A stretch of DNA of 64,000 nt, from positions 10,418,501 to 10,482,500 of the forward strand of contig OX344755.2 in the NCBI GenBank assembly GCA_947034885.2, read 5' to 3'. The first letter of the stretch is position 1; every line of letters starts with the position of its first letter. This DNA is from Thuidium tamariscinum (taxonomy: Eukaryota; Streptophyta; Bryopsida; Hypnales; Thuidiaceae). A program made the position numbers and the translations under genes. Shown in pieces: positions 1 through 12,450 of the stretch. The notes below the pieces were generated by a model. The model made no database searches. It saw nothing but the letters and a program-made list of their open reading frames with translations, and had not been told where the DNA came from.

Positions 1-3000
1 GCAGTTCAGCTCCGAGGAATACATGCTCCTTTACACGTATCCAGAAATTTGATCAATTGAAATTTATTTTAAATTTAGGTTTTGAAATTTTTTGTAATCA
101 GCTGCATGCGATGGTGTGATTGTTTTCATGTGGTCATTTTTGATTCTACGTTGTACCAATTCATAATTGTGTTTACTTTGTCGACACGCAAGAAAGGCAG
201 GAAACAGCAATTGCTTGTTTTGCTATGCGGGATCCGGTATTCTGGTGTGAGACTTGAGAATGAATTTCGTGAGGATTTAGAACGTGTATGATCAGAGCGT
301 AAGTGGAGACGGAATTGTTCATGTGTATCTGTTCTTGGGCGAATTCCTTAATGCTTTTTGTACAGGACCATCTACAACATGTGTACGCAGAAGCCTCCGC
401 AGGATTACTCTCAGCAGCTTTATGATCGGTATAGGGAGTCTTTCGAGGAATATATTAAGTCCAAGGTTCGTATTCCTCTCATCCCTTTACACTCTTTCGT
501 TGATATTGTCGCCAATTCGGAATGACGGCAATTACGGTTCCCTTGTTTTGGAAACATTTGCGTAAACCCTTGCGTGTCAATGCTATGGATTCACGTGACC
601 TTTCTACTTCGATTTTCTTATTATGAAGAGCTAAGCTGGACAAATGGTAAACTCCCAGGGTGTTCTCATCTACATGATTTGACTGTGTAGGTCTTACCTG
701 CTCTTAGAGAAAAGCATGAGGAGTTCATGCTGAAAGAACTCGTGAAGCGATGGGACAACCACAAAATTATGGTCCGATGGCTGTCCCGGTTTTTTAATTA
801 CCTCGATCGATACTTCATTGCGAGGAGATCGCTTCCAGCTCTGAGCGACGTGGGGCTCATGACCTTCCGCGACCTGGTATGTAGTTTGTGATGCAGTCTT
901 TATCAATTATGCGGACGCAGCATTTTTGAACCTAGAGGGGGACTTGTGCCTGTTGAGAAGCCCTGGAGGCCGGCTATTCGCGTCCATGTCAATGAACTTC
1001 TATGCATGACAGCAAAATGCGGGAACAACGATTTCCAACCATTTGATCGACCTCTGCATTTTGTGGTGGAGTTGAATGATCTTGGCAGTGCCTATTAATG
1101 AGGGGTCGACTACTCGTTACGCGTGACACGATCTCGTTCGGATGCACCTCGTAATTATCAACGGCAGTGCTCTGGGTTCCAACTTGGGACTTGGATCCCC
1201 GATCTGTAGTTCATGTGGAAACATCAGCCTTAGCTTATTGTAACGGTCTTCGGGTTGATGAGGGTTGTCTCCGCCCGTCGTGTCTCGGGTGCTGTATGGG
1301 TTTCGGTCTCACGAGCGACTTCTTGACGCGCAGGTTTATGCGGAGATGAAGATCAACGTGAAGGATGCAGTAATTGCCCTGGTGAGTTCGTGAATTTCCG
1401 ACGTTATCTGCGTGTGTCGCGGTTTGAGACTGGATGTGGGACCGCATGCTGAGAGGTTTTTGATTGTGGCCAGATTGACCGTGAGCGCGAAGGCGAGCAA
1501 ATCGATCGTGCCCTTCTGAAGAACGTCCTGGGCATCTTCGTGGAGATCGGAATGGGTAATATGGATGCGTATGAGGCCGACTTTGAGACATCTATGCTCC
1601 AAGACACCGCTGCGTATTATTCGAGAAAGGCCGCTTCGTGGATCGAAGAGGATTCGTGTCCCGACTACATGCTGAAGGCTGAGGAATGTTTGAAGAGGGA
1701 GAAGGAAAGGGTGGGTCACTACTTGCATGCCAGCAGCGAGCAGAAATTGCTGGAGAAAGTTCAACAGGAGTTACTGACGCAGTACGAGTCCCAGTTACTT
1801 GAGAAGGAACACTCGGGTTGCCATACTCTTTTGAGAGACGACAAGGTGGACGATCTTTCGAGGATGTATCGCCTTTTCTCCAGAGTTCCGAAGGGTTTGG
1901 AGCCCGTGGCCAGCATTTTTAGGCAGCATGTGACGGACGAGGGCACTGCGCTGGTGAAGCAAGCCGAAGATGCGGCCAGTAACAAGAAAGCCGAGAAGAA
2001 GGATACCGTGGGTGTTCAAGAGCAGGCCTTCGTGCGGAAGGTGATTGAGTTACACGACATGTATTTGCAGTACGTGAGCGAGTGCTTCGTGAATCATTCC
2101 CTTTTCCACAAGGCTTTGAAAGAAGCTTTTGAAGTGTTCTGCAACAAGGGTGTGGCCGGCAGCACGAGTGCCGAGCTCCTGGCCACATTTTGTGACAATT
2201 TATTGAAGAAGGGTGGAAGTGAGAAGCTGAGCGACGAAGCCATCGAAGATACTCTGGAGAAGGTATGGATGTCGTAATTTCCGCTTTCTGAGTCTGTTCG
2301 TTGAGTTTCTTGTCAGGTCTTCAGCGTGTGGCGCTGAGTGCCTATGGCGGCTACTGGCTTTCAGTTGAGTGAGGAGGCTGGTTAAATTCCTCCTTGGGCT
2401 TGATGTGTCTCGCGCATCCAACTTTGAGCGCCTGTTGTGGCCGTTAGTTGTGTCCCCCATCCAGTAAGTTTTCTTGTCCTCGTGATCGCCTGACGAATTT
2501 CTTTTTTTGGGGGGGGGAGTGCAGGTGGTGAAGCTTCTTGCGTACATCAGCGATAAGGATCTGTTCGCGGAGTTTTACAGGTGAGTTTTCATCGGATTCT
2601 TGAATTTGGGCTGCGTCATTTTCGCCCAACCAGTATGTTTCTTAAGGCGTATTTTAGCAATGCCGGTGAGATAGAATTATTGTTACTAGCTGGCAACGTT
2701 GGTTGGCGCGACACGCGATGCGGTACAGAAAGTGTTATTCTGTTTGGGTTTTTGTGTGAATCAGTCTGCGATTATGTAAAGGTTTGACGTGGTGTTTTGT
2801 CCACGGTTGTAGGAAGAAATTGGCCCGAAGGCTTCTGTTCGACAAGAGTGCCAACGATGACCATGAGCGCAGCATCTTGACGAAGTTGAAACAGCAGTGT
2901 GGAGGGCAGTTCACCTCCAAGATGGAGGGCATGGTAACGACCGGGTTCATTGTTTCAGCTGGTTCCCTCCGCGTGTGTTATTTTGCTTTGTGTTCAAGTG

Positions 3001-4677
3001 CTGAGAAGGGGTTGACATTTGGCCAGCTTTTGACGTCGGCGGTGCACTGATTTGCAGGTGACCGATCTGACCCTTGCACGCGAGAATCAAACGAACTTCG
3101 AGGAGTACTTGGCGGAGAATACGTCGTCCAATCCAGGCATTGACCTGACAGTGACGGTTCTTACAACCGGGTTTTGGCCCAGTTATAAGTCTTCGGACCT
3201 GGCTTTACCGGCAGAGATGGTGAGTTTTCTGTTGTCGTGCATTTTTATTTTATGTGGAGGCATGGCATGCTCAGGTTCGCTTGAATGCTGTACAAAGTGA
3301 TGTGACGTTTTTCGTCCCTGCTTGTCAAGCTCGAGGTGTTCCTTTTGTATGCTCTTGGTTTCTTCGGATTATTGGGCGTCAACATCTATCAGTTGGTGTC
3401 CCTGCGCGCTGCGTTGATGTCGTGTTTCCCATCCAGGTGAAATGCGTTGAAGTCTTTAAGGAGTTTTACCAGACGAAAACGAAGCATCGGAAGCTGACTT
3501 GGATCTATTCTTTGGGAACTTGTAACATAACTGGGAAGTTTGACACCAAGCCGATTGAGCTCATTGTCACGACGTATCAGGTATGATTTGCCGAGGGTGG
3601 CATTTCTTTTCTGCTGGGTCCTCGAGGTTCTCGGATTCTTGTGGGTCTTTTACGTTTTTCGGACTGTGGGAGTGTTATTTCTGGAGCGTGTTTCTGTTCC
3701 GAGTGGTTGCGGTTCTGTTTACGGACATTCGCGTCGTGTGTTTTGGGAAGTTGCTTCCCTGTTGTTATTGCAGTTCCGTCATCTTTTTCGTCTCCAACTG
3801 CCTCTTGTGCTCTGTTGCAGGCTGCAGTGCTTTTATTGTTTAATGCGGAGGATAGGCTGAGCTACAACGATATCAAGAATCAGCTGAACCTTACGGATGA
3901 GGATATCGTTCGATTGTTGCACTCGTTGTCGTGTGCGAAATACAAGATTCTCAACAAGGACCCCAACACGCGGACTGTGGGTCAAAGTGACAGCTTCGAA
4001 TTCAATACCAAGTTCACTGACAAGATGAGACGTATCAAGGTATGTGAGCTTTTCCCGTCGCTCGTCGTCGTGTAGGATGATGGGCGTCATGTGCCAGTTC
4101 TTTTCCTGGTTGGTCTGCTCGTTTGCGTGCGACTCAGGGAGGCTGCAGTCGATTGCGGCAGGGAGGTGCAGCACTCGGGTTGCCTTGTGCCGAGTCGAGT
4201 TCCTTTCCATTTTGCGTGTATGCTGAGCATGTTTGTTGTACCGTCAGATTCCGTTGCCGCCCATGGACGAGAAGAAGAAGGTGATCGAGGATGTGGACAA
4301 GGACCGTCGTTATGCCATTGATGCCTCGATTGTAAGGATCATGAAAAGTCGGAAACAGTTGCCGCATCAGCAGCTTGTGTCCGAATGTGTTGAGCAGCTT
4401 GGGCGGATGTTCAAGGTGTGCTTTCGATGGCCGATGGGTTTGATGGATTTCATTTCTGTTTCGGTGTAGTTCTCTGCGTTTCGTGCTTGGAGTCGTTTGA
4501 AGTCACTGGGCAGTGTTGGATCGTTTTGAATGTGAAAACCTTTTGCTAAGGTGATTGGGTTGGCTCCCCTTTCAGCCGGATTTCAAGGTGATCAAGAAGC
4601 GAGTTGAGGACCTGATTGCTCGTGAATATCTGGAGCGAGACAAGGAGAACCCGAACATCTTCAAATACGTGGCGTAG
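1..4677 (+). CDS. CUL1: Cullin-1 (SCF ubiquitin ligase scaffold), 5' end outside window
   Basis: Scaffold of SCF E3 ubiquitin ligases: the N-terminal half binds SKP1/F-box adaptors and the C-terminal half binds RBX1 and accepts NEDD8. Twelve coding exons are visible: 1-36, 366-465, 691-876, 1334-1381, 1474-2262, 2525-2580, 2813-2933, 3058-3219, 3437-3580, 3821-4039, 4248-4415 and 4576-4677 (TAG stop). All introns are GT-AG and the phases join into 709 residues. Only about the first 30 residues of a ~740-residue cullin are missing; base 1 is the last base of a codon. The product is close to Arabidopsis CUL1 along its whole length, for example [12 protein letters not shown] and [15 protein letters not shown]. 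The C-terminal winged-helix segment [10 protein letters not shown] carries the neddylation lysine (codon 4344-4346). The protein ends in KYVA, where Arabidopsis has KYLA. CUL1 rather than CUL3 or CUL4 by overall similarity. No odd features; the exons are much more GC-rich than the flanks. Confidence 0.96.
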
Positions 4678-5300
4678 ATCGCGTCGTTCTTTAGATAGTG
4701 GTAGTTCTTTTGTTCGTTCCAACTCCTACTCAGCTTAGAACTTGTAGGATAATTCGGTTGGAGCTCGTGCGGCGGTTGTGTGCGAGGTTGTGTTGCCAGT
4801 CATTTGATAGGAGGGTACGAAGTGGCGGCCGCTTTTCGTGGGAGTGGCGTTTCTGTAGGAAGGGACCAACGAATGGGAAGGATATAAATGAACGCCCCTG
4901 GAAGTGGGCCTGTGTATCTGTACATTCCGCTTAGCAGCAAGCGCAGTGCCGCTGTTAAGTTATTAAGTTAGCTTCGGAGTCACTTGCAAGAGTGATTTGT
5001 ATGGTGACTTTCCTCTTTTGCCTCTGCTCTTCACAGTCGAGCTTCATATGTAAAGGTATGTTTCCAATATTGGAGGCCCTGAGGTCTGTCTGCAGATATT
5101 CGAATTTCTGTAAGATATTCTCCGTTCGTTGTTGTTTATGCGTCGGTGTTCGAGTGGTTTCTTTTGGATCTTCTGTCGTGTTTCGTGACGAGGGTCCTTT
5201 GCGGCTCGAGGAATTCGGCGGTTGTGTTGGAAGTTCAATCCCTTCGAGCCTTAGAATCTATAATTTGGATGAAGACTGATCCCTTTAGAATAATGTTTTG
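4678..5300 (+). other. CUL1 3' untranslated and downstream region
   Basis: This stretch follows the CUL1 stop and keeps the gene's higher GC content until about 5280, where composition drops to AT-rich intergenic DNA. No open frame here resembles a known protein. The 3' UTR end is not defined; I saw no single convincing poly(A) signal. Confidence 0.4.
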
Positions 5301-6154
5301 TTTAGTTTTTGAAACAATTCCTTTACAATAATGTTTTGTCTAAATGTTTCATGAATCGTTCAATTAGTGTTGAAATCACTAAAAAAAAAATATTGACCAA
5401 TTTGATAAAACTGAGATTAAATATATTTATATCATGTTAGCAAAATATATAAAAAATTCCAAGAGATGACTTGGATCTTGAAAGCTATACTTAAAGACTA
5501 AGGTAGAATGAGGACATTTTATAGTATTTAAACAATATCACCTTAATCAATATTACAATTCTCACATTTATAAAGAGTATGATAATAAATAAACGTATCT
5601 CATGTAGTTAATTTTGAACAAAAGAAAATTATCTCATGCATTTTATACTAGCATAACATTTAGTAGCTTTGGATGGATAAACAAAATTCATCCAGGGTTC
5701 TAGTAGAGTGAGTGATAGTGAGTAGCCAAAGTTCTTTACATACGTCTTATTTGCTATGCTATGATAATAAGTTTATTGACAAATCTTTTCAATAGTATGC
5801 TCACTAGAATTCCATATGATTAATTTATAAATAACTTAAATACATAACATCAACTGTCCTAACTTGTCTTCTTATTAGCTTGTTCTTGTAAATTTAGCTC
5901 CAACCACTCAACTGTCAGAATTTTGACAATTATCCTTGTAGCTAAGCATATGGTGTGGAATTTTCCATACCATTTTGTCCAATAGGAGGCAGTATCTAGT
6001 AACTATCATTATCTTCAAATTTTCTAAGTCAATTTTTTGCCATAGTAATGAAGATAGGCAATATAGTGGCAAACTATGTCCTCAAAAGAAAATAATTTTT
6101 TTTTATCACCCCTCGTCCTCCATTCCACCTAATTTGTAATTTTCAAGAGGGATG

Positions 6155-6970
6155 GGGTTTGGCATTTGATATGGGATATATTCCAAAGTCTATCCATACC
6201 CGTATTTGTATAATATACCATATCCATATCCAAATTTATATTTGTATTTTACTATATTTGTATTGCATAATATCCCATACCATATCCATATCTAAATTTG
6301 CATTTGTATTATACTATTTGTATCATACAATATTCGATACCATATCCGTATTGTAAAATCAACACCATTGGAAGGGGGGAAGAGGAAATGGTAAGAGAAG
6401 ATGTATTGCCTCTTTTAATAGGCAAGCAATTATTACTTCTTTTGGGTGCCAATTGTGTGACACTTTGTGTCATTGTGCATCCCAAAAAAATTTAAGTTTT
6501 TTAATTAAAAATTTTATACTATCTTTTCCGCCTCCCTCCCCCTCTTATAATTTTCGAAAGCCAATTTCTTTGACGATCAATATGGGACAATTCATCCCAC
6601 ATCCCATATTCGTATTTGTATTCGTATTTGTATTCATATATCCATATGTATATGCAACACAATATTTGTATATCCATATTTGTATATAGTATCGAATCCA
6701 TATCCAGTATTCTTACAATACGAATATCCATATTCATATTTGAGTTGCTCAAATTAAATCTCATAAAGATCAATGGCTTGTAATTTTTTGTGAAATCAAT
6801 GGCATTTTAAAAGGGAAGCAATTTTTTTTTTAAATCAACAGTCTTCAATTTTTTGGAGAGAAGGGAGGGGGGACTAATGGCAAATGAGGTGGATTGCCTC
6901 TTTTCAATGCAAGATGGGTCTTAAATGGTATTTAATGTGCAATTCATCTTGAATTTGGAAGGTAATATAA
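6155..6970. repeat. Imperfect direct repeat, two units of about 0.4 kb with CATATCC/GTATTTG microrepeats
   Basis: The first unit (about 6155-6480) starts with TTTGATATGGGATA, runs through many degenerate copies of CCATATCCATAT and TTTGTATT, and ends with AATCAACACCATTGG, a G/A-rich tract and TTGCCTCTTTTAATAGGCAAG. The second unit (about 6575-6970) starts with CAATATGGGACAATTC, has the same microrepeats, and ends with AATCAACAGTCTTC, a G/A-rich tract and TTGCCTCTTTTCAATGCAAG. The shared order of motifs points to tandem duplication of one sequence. Boundaries are approximate. Confidence 0.6.
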
Positions 6971-7443
6971 ATTAAACATATTCTATATGTTTTACTTAGT
7001 AGAAAAATTGATGATGTACCTACTTAAATTATAAATATAAATACTATGAATTTAAGTGTGTAACAAATAAAGAAAGAATTATCATTGTTTCTTTCTAAAA
7101 TACAACTTGATTAAAAATTTTGACAAAGGACATTTAATTGTTCCTATTTGGATGAAAAAACTTTTCACCTCTTTTCAATATCTTCTATCTTTTCTATTTC
7201 ATGTTGAACGCATTCAATAATCAATTTTGTTGAAGACTTTGGTTTGTGTAGAAGCAATCAATCTACAAAGATATAATGTCCTCTTCTTAATTCTAAATGT
7301 ATTCATTATTAGAAAGTGAAAGTAGGCAAAAAAGATAAATAAAAAATGATCCTTGTATTCATATTTTAATCTTTGTATTTCTTCAATACAACCTCAAACA
7401 CCTTCATTCAATTAAGTTTAAAATGGTGTAACTACCAGCTTAA

Positions 7444-8079
7444 CCCCTAAATGCCCAAGGCACCAAATCTGATGTTTGTAAAACTTTCAAGTAAAATAAA
7501 ACCTAATCAGATTTTTATTTTTAGTAGTTTGTATTTTTGGAGAATTCTTTTCAAAGTCTACTTTAAGCATCAAAAATCCAATTTTCAAAATGATTGACCA
7601 TGATTTTTTTGTTCAAGATTTTGTGCAAGGATACCCATTGCAATCTTGACTTTCTGTAATGCTGAGGGCTCTTGGAAATGAGCCTCAAATCCACTAGATC
7701 TTAGGAAAAAAAAAACATTAAAAATTCATTCAAAAAAAATTGTAGAATAGATTTTGGAAAGCCATAAATTGATTGGGATTATGCATGTTAGGCCTTTTCA
7801 CCTCTTTTTTTTTGATCACCAACTTTTTAGATTTGACTTGTGGAAAGAGGATTGAAAGACTTTACATCACTTTTGCAATTTTAACACCCTCCTAATCAAA
7901 CATTATAATCTTTCAATCTACAAATGATATGGTTTTGTTTTTTTTCCCTAGGTGAACTCTAACATGTCAAGTTTGAATTTGTACAATTACACTTCAACAG
8001 GAATTGATAAAGCTCATCATAAAGTTGACTTTTTGTTCACATTAGAGCAAATTCATAGAAGCTCAAATAAGGCCTTGGG
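7444..8079. mobile_element. TTAA-flanked DNA element, copy A (right end eroded)
   Basis: The left side is TTAA (7440-7443) followed by CCCCTAAATGCCCAAGG. The right side reads GGCCTTGGG and then TTAA (8080-8083), so the outer ~10 bases of the right inverted repeat are missing. The interior matches the element at 31803-32461 in the same orientation, for example GCAATCTTGACTT, GGGCTCTTGGAAATGAG and ATTATGCATGTTAGGCC. It is non-coding. TTAA duplications are typical of piggyBac-type transposons, but no transposase is present, so that class is inference. Confidence 0.7.
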
Positions 8080-8587
8080 TTAAGAAAACATAATGTACTC
8101 CATTTACACTAGAAAGACACAAATTTGGAGGTTGAAAGTAGCCAATGAATGACTTTTCAAATCACAATAGAAATGAAGAATGCACCTATTAGTCCTGAAA
8201 TCAAATCATTTATGAATGACTACCTTGCTCATATACTGGCATCCTGGCATCCTTCTAGAGTTAAAGTAGCAAATAAATCCTCTCCACGAGGCAAAAGTGG
8301 GAAAATGAGGTGAAGTTCAAGTGAGACCAATAGGATATCTCATCGATAAGAGGTGAAATTTGACATTAATTGCCATGTCTGGACATTCTCACTCTAAAAG
8401 ATTGCATGAAAAGATTAATGATCTTGTAATATATGAACAAAATCTGAACTTCCAAAAATTTCAAGATTGCTGATCCAAGAGATTTCCTCTGCCGTATGAA
8501 TGGATTTGGAAACCACTAAAGTAAACCGGTAAACATTGTTCAATGCCGTCCATAATGATAGGCAACAAAAGAAATATGAAGAGTAAT

Positions 8588-11500
8588 TTAGCCTTCGTTT
8601 TCGCTAATCTTCTTCAAGTCCTTCATATTTGTGGTTTCGACCCTGCAAATGAAAGTCACATGTCAAATAAAGCAAGAAACAACCTCAATTCATTCCAATT
8701 TAAAAAAACATAATCCTAAACTGTCAAAAATGAATAACACTGGAGCACTTTACAAAAGGGTTCAAGAAAGTTATTCCCATCCAAAGATCACCTGCAACGA
8801 TGATGAACATTGCGAAGCTCAAGAAAAGTAGCAGAATATGAAGGACCGGGTTTATGAAATTGTTTCCTACACGCTTCTAATTACAGAATGCCAAAAGTGA
8901 ACTTACGTGCTACCAATTATAGCAAGTTTCTGAAGTTGAGTTACTTCGCCACCTCCTTGGTTGTCTTCGACAAACAGAGTCAAACTGCGAGAAATATAGT
9001 CAGGTATACACGAGCAGCGCTTCCAAAAAACCAGATCTCAAGTCTATATCATAAAGATATAGTAATATTCAAACCAAATTTCCTGATAGTTTTTGAATGA
9101 ACTGGGATGATGCCTGATCGGTAGGGACTCACCTCCTCACGTTCTGAAACTTCACATATTTGAGTGGTATAGGCTTCCCCTGGAAAATGTAAAAATCAGG
9201 AATCATTCATATGTCAGAGCTTCTATTAGTCCAACGATAAGGAAGATGAATCAAATATTCACGCAATTCCGAGAAATAAGACTTGAAGCAATAGAATCAA
9301 GATATTGAATACCTCAAGGTTCTCCAACGACGCAACCACTGTGTCATTCGCTGGAAAGTCGGAAACATTACTGTCAGCAGAACATGTCTAGTAAGTCGCC
9401 ATAAATTTTTAATTTCCTATACACTGCAATGAGTAAATAAACGTAGTAAACTATATCGCAGAACTCCACATGTGTCGCACAACTTACGACATGTCCATGC
9501 TAACGTCCTTCACACGATAAAAAACGGCATAAACATACAACATGGATAGGTAGCTGACAATCACATGGTTCCAAATGACAAGTTTACTACGAGGCACCCA
9601 AGTATTGAGCGCGTAGCTCACCTAAAACCCATATTTGGTCTATTGGCGAAAAGTTTCAACGTTCTTGGACCTGCAATACCACACAACGATAAACTTTCCA
9701 ACTTCCAATCAAAATCTAAAGGGACTCCTTAATGATGAAATAGGAGTAAATCTAGCACTAATTTTCATAACATATAATAAAATTTGTTCAAGACCAATGA
9801 TATATGAACCAACTTCCCTTCAAAGGGCAGCTGTTCGATACAAGAAGGTACCATAAGAGTGATGTTAGCCCAATATCCTTCGGTTGAGAAAATAGAGCAC
9901 TTTTCGGTTCAATTAACATGATTGCTGTCGCCAAACAAATATTCTTCAAGGGTTGCATATTTACCATCTTCTGGAGGACCTCTGATAATTACGGAATGGA
10001 GCTTGACCACTTGGTTGAAGGGCACATAGAGGAGTAGCTGCTCATCAGCGTCACTTTCCAAATGTAAACCATTGTCCTCCCTATAACCCTGTACACAAAC
10101 CTCCCTTCAGTATTTCTGGTCTTACACTTCTAAAATGCTGACTACGGGCAGGCCACTCATTAGATTAGCCCTTAATAGTCACACAGTTGACTTAAATCTG
10201 ACCCAAATAATACTACTCTTATAGCTCACAAACATTGTTTAGATTGAAAAATTCAGATTTAATAAATTAAAGTAAAATCTAATAACCGGAACGAAAAAGT
10301 CCCCACGAACTTGAGACTGTAGAACGAAAGGGCAATAATAACAGCATACAGAAAAAATGCGGTTGCCAGCAGGTCCAGTGTATGGTAACCTGCTTGAGTG
10401 CATTGACAAAGGTGTGGTTTGCATTTTCATTCAGACATTCCACAGATTGCCACTCGATGCAGTCCGCCAGATCAGCCTGCAAAAAATTCAAAAATTCATT
10501 CCCAACCCAAGCTGTCACACAGTAATATAAACTGCCGTCTATGCACTCCGATTTCTAGTAACTACCACACGACCTAAGCCAAAGAATCGGGAGTCAGATG
10601 TTCACTGGAATTGAGCAAGTGAGGCTCAACGCTATAGACAGAGCTGACAATTACAGAAACCCGACTGGAAAAATCAAACACTAATAATGAGCGATGAAGC
10701 AATAACAGCACTCTGAGACGAACGAACTAAGATCTCCCTTCTGTAGGAGAAAATTAACCAAACAAAATAAAAATTGTATCACAACGCTATTCGTATCCAA
10801 TGAAGCAATTACAACATGACTGCATCCTGAGACGAACCAACTCGAACTACGACAACACATCCGATCTCCTTGAAGGAACAGACAAACCAAAAAAATTAAT
10901 TTAGTTTAATATAAATCACAATACAATCCAACTACGAAATAAGGTAGAAGAGCCAATTTGGGATCCCTCAAGTATTTCAAAGTATCCATAAGCCTAATAT
11001 TTTTTCAAGAAATTAATTGCAGACAGATAGCAAATAAGCTAAATTAGAAAAGAGAACATTTTTACTATGTGATAAATGAATTATTTATATTTCTTGTAAA
11101 TGAGCACCGACTGCCCCTTGTACAATCCAGTATAAAAGTCACAAGCAAATCATCTGCATACCCTAAGTGAACATAACAAGTTCCTCAGATGTCTCCAATA
11201 AGCGCTTACAAAGGAGAAAGGCAATTGTAAGTGACTCCCCCAGATCCCAAATCCAACACTATCAGCCTCCTCTATCTAATTTCAAACAATCCTGTAGCCT
11301 CAACGTCCAAAATCAAAAAATCCATCCCTAAAACCCTACTAGACCTGCCAACAAGTCCAGTACAAACTTAACAACAATCTATGAACACAAACCGAAAGAA
11401 TTAAAACCTCAAATTCCCAAATTCCTCCAAGATTGCGATTTTATGAAACCCTATCGAGGAGCAAAACTGCCTCATATTCCACTGAAACCTCAGTCAATCA

Positions 11501-11725
11501 ACAACCTCCCGCGATTGATTCATTTTTGGGGTACAGGATGAGACGGAAGTCATTCACCAATCACCCAAACTGTATTCAAACGCGTAGATCCGCAATTCCG
11601 CACGAAAATCGCTGCAATGAAATCTTTTTTAAATTAAGAAGGTCGGGGGCGCCAAATACCTGGCCCAAGGGCAGCTGGACGGCGGGGGTGGCGGGCGCGG
11701 CGGTAGCGGTGGCCGTGGTCGCCAT
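8588..11725 (-). CDS. PITH-domain protein (proteasome-interacting thioredoxin-like domain)
   Basis: A small protein made almost entirely of a PITH domain, the module also found at the C terminus of human TXNL1. The plant relative is Arabidopsis At3g04780; its cellular role is poorly defined. Eight coding exons on the minus strand, 5' to 3': 11725-11660, 10476-10390, 10088-9965, 9670-9622, 9370-9313, 9179-9133, 8984-8907 and 8642-8588. All have GT-AG borders and the phases give 187 residues plus TAA. Diagnostic stretches are [65 protein letters not shown] and [13 protein letters not shown] chose the start at 11725, which gives a short Ala/Thr-rich leader; an in-frame ATG at 11821 would add 32 residues and is less likely. 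The first intron (1.18 kb) is much longer than the others. Confidence 0.93.
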
Positions 11726-11959
11726 GGGTGATGGGCGTCCTGCGGCGATGGTGGATTCGTCAGAGTGGGAAAAAAAAGGAAGTGGAAAACACTGGAGAAG
11801 TGATCGAGGAGAAGTGATCAAGGAGATGCGTTGAAGGTGGGGACTCGGGAGCGAGGGATGTTGACTGTCATACGTGGGTGAGATCCGGGTATCCGCCAGG
11901 GTCTTCCGGGTACACGGATGCTGGTCGCGTGCCGGATAAGTTATGCCGGTATCTTCGAG

Positions 11960-12090
11960 TTACCCAAGTTTTAGGGTTCGCCATGCAGAATCAGAAACAA
12001 GGACAGCCAGTGTAACCGTGAGGCTCTGTCGTAAGGAAATTTATTGATCTGTCAGCCCACATCCCAACTAAACCCTAATCTCGTTGTGTA
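11960..12090. promoter_or_regulatory. Telo-box-like motifs upstream of the PITH gene
   Basis: TTAGGGTT at 11971-11978 and AAACCCTAA at 12070-12078 lie about 250-350 bp upstream of the PITH start codon. This AAACCCTA core (telo-box) is common in plant promoters of housekeeping and translation-related genes. Function here is inferred from position only. Confidence 0.4.
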
Positions 12091-12178
12091 GTGTGAATGC
12101 AATTGTAGATGGGATTTGGAAACTCAAGAATGGATGTTATATCTTGGTCTTTGTCCTTCAGTTTGGACAAAGCCAATA

Positions 12179-12450
12179 AGGTGGGTACACCTAAAAGTGC
12201 CACTTTTTGGTACTGTGCCTAGTAACTATTACTGATCTGATCAAATTTTCATATAGTCTTCTTAGCAAGTGAAAGCACGTTCCAATGCACCAAAAAACGC
12301 AGCATTTGGATAGAGTATGCAAAAGTTATTAAGGTTCAAAGTCTGTTTCTAAAAGCACTCCAGCCAAATAGGTACATAATGGAATTCAGAAATGTACAGC
12401 AACTATAGATGGCACTTTTAGGTGAGGTGCAGTTTTAGGTGTACCCACCT
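12179..12450. mobile_element. MITE with TA target duplication, copy 1 (272 bp)
   Basis: The ends are AGGTGGGTACACCTAAAAGT and its near-reverse complement ending TAGGTGTACCCACCT, flanked by TA at 12177-12178 and 12451-12452. It matches the 273-bp copy at 17758-18030 in inverted orientation. Shared inner blocks include GTGCCTAGT, AGTGAAAGCACGTTCCAATGC, GGATAGAGTATGCAAAAGTT and CTATAGATGGCACTTTTA. No coding capacity. TA duplication is the Tc1/mariner (Stowaway-like) habit, though the ends are not classic Stowaway ends. Confidence 0.8.

Larger units (their letters stand above)
5300..8587. other. AT-rich intergenic region with repeats, no gene seen
   Basis: AT-rich DNA with homopolymer runs and no long open frame. 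It contains a degenerate CATATCC/GTATTTG-type direct repeat (6155-6970) and a TTAA-flanked element (7444-8079), listed separately. Nothing else is recognisable. Confidence 0.6.

Noticed and set aside
8780-8840. Alternative last exons of the PITH gene using acceptors near 8795 or 8830
   Set aside because: They give an immediate stop or an unrelated hydrophobic tail, whereas the exon at 8642-8588 gives the family C terminus [12 protein letters not shown] in phase.
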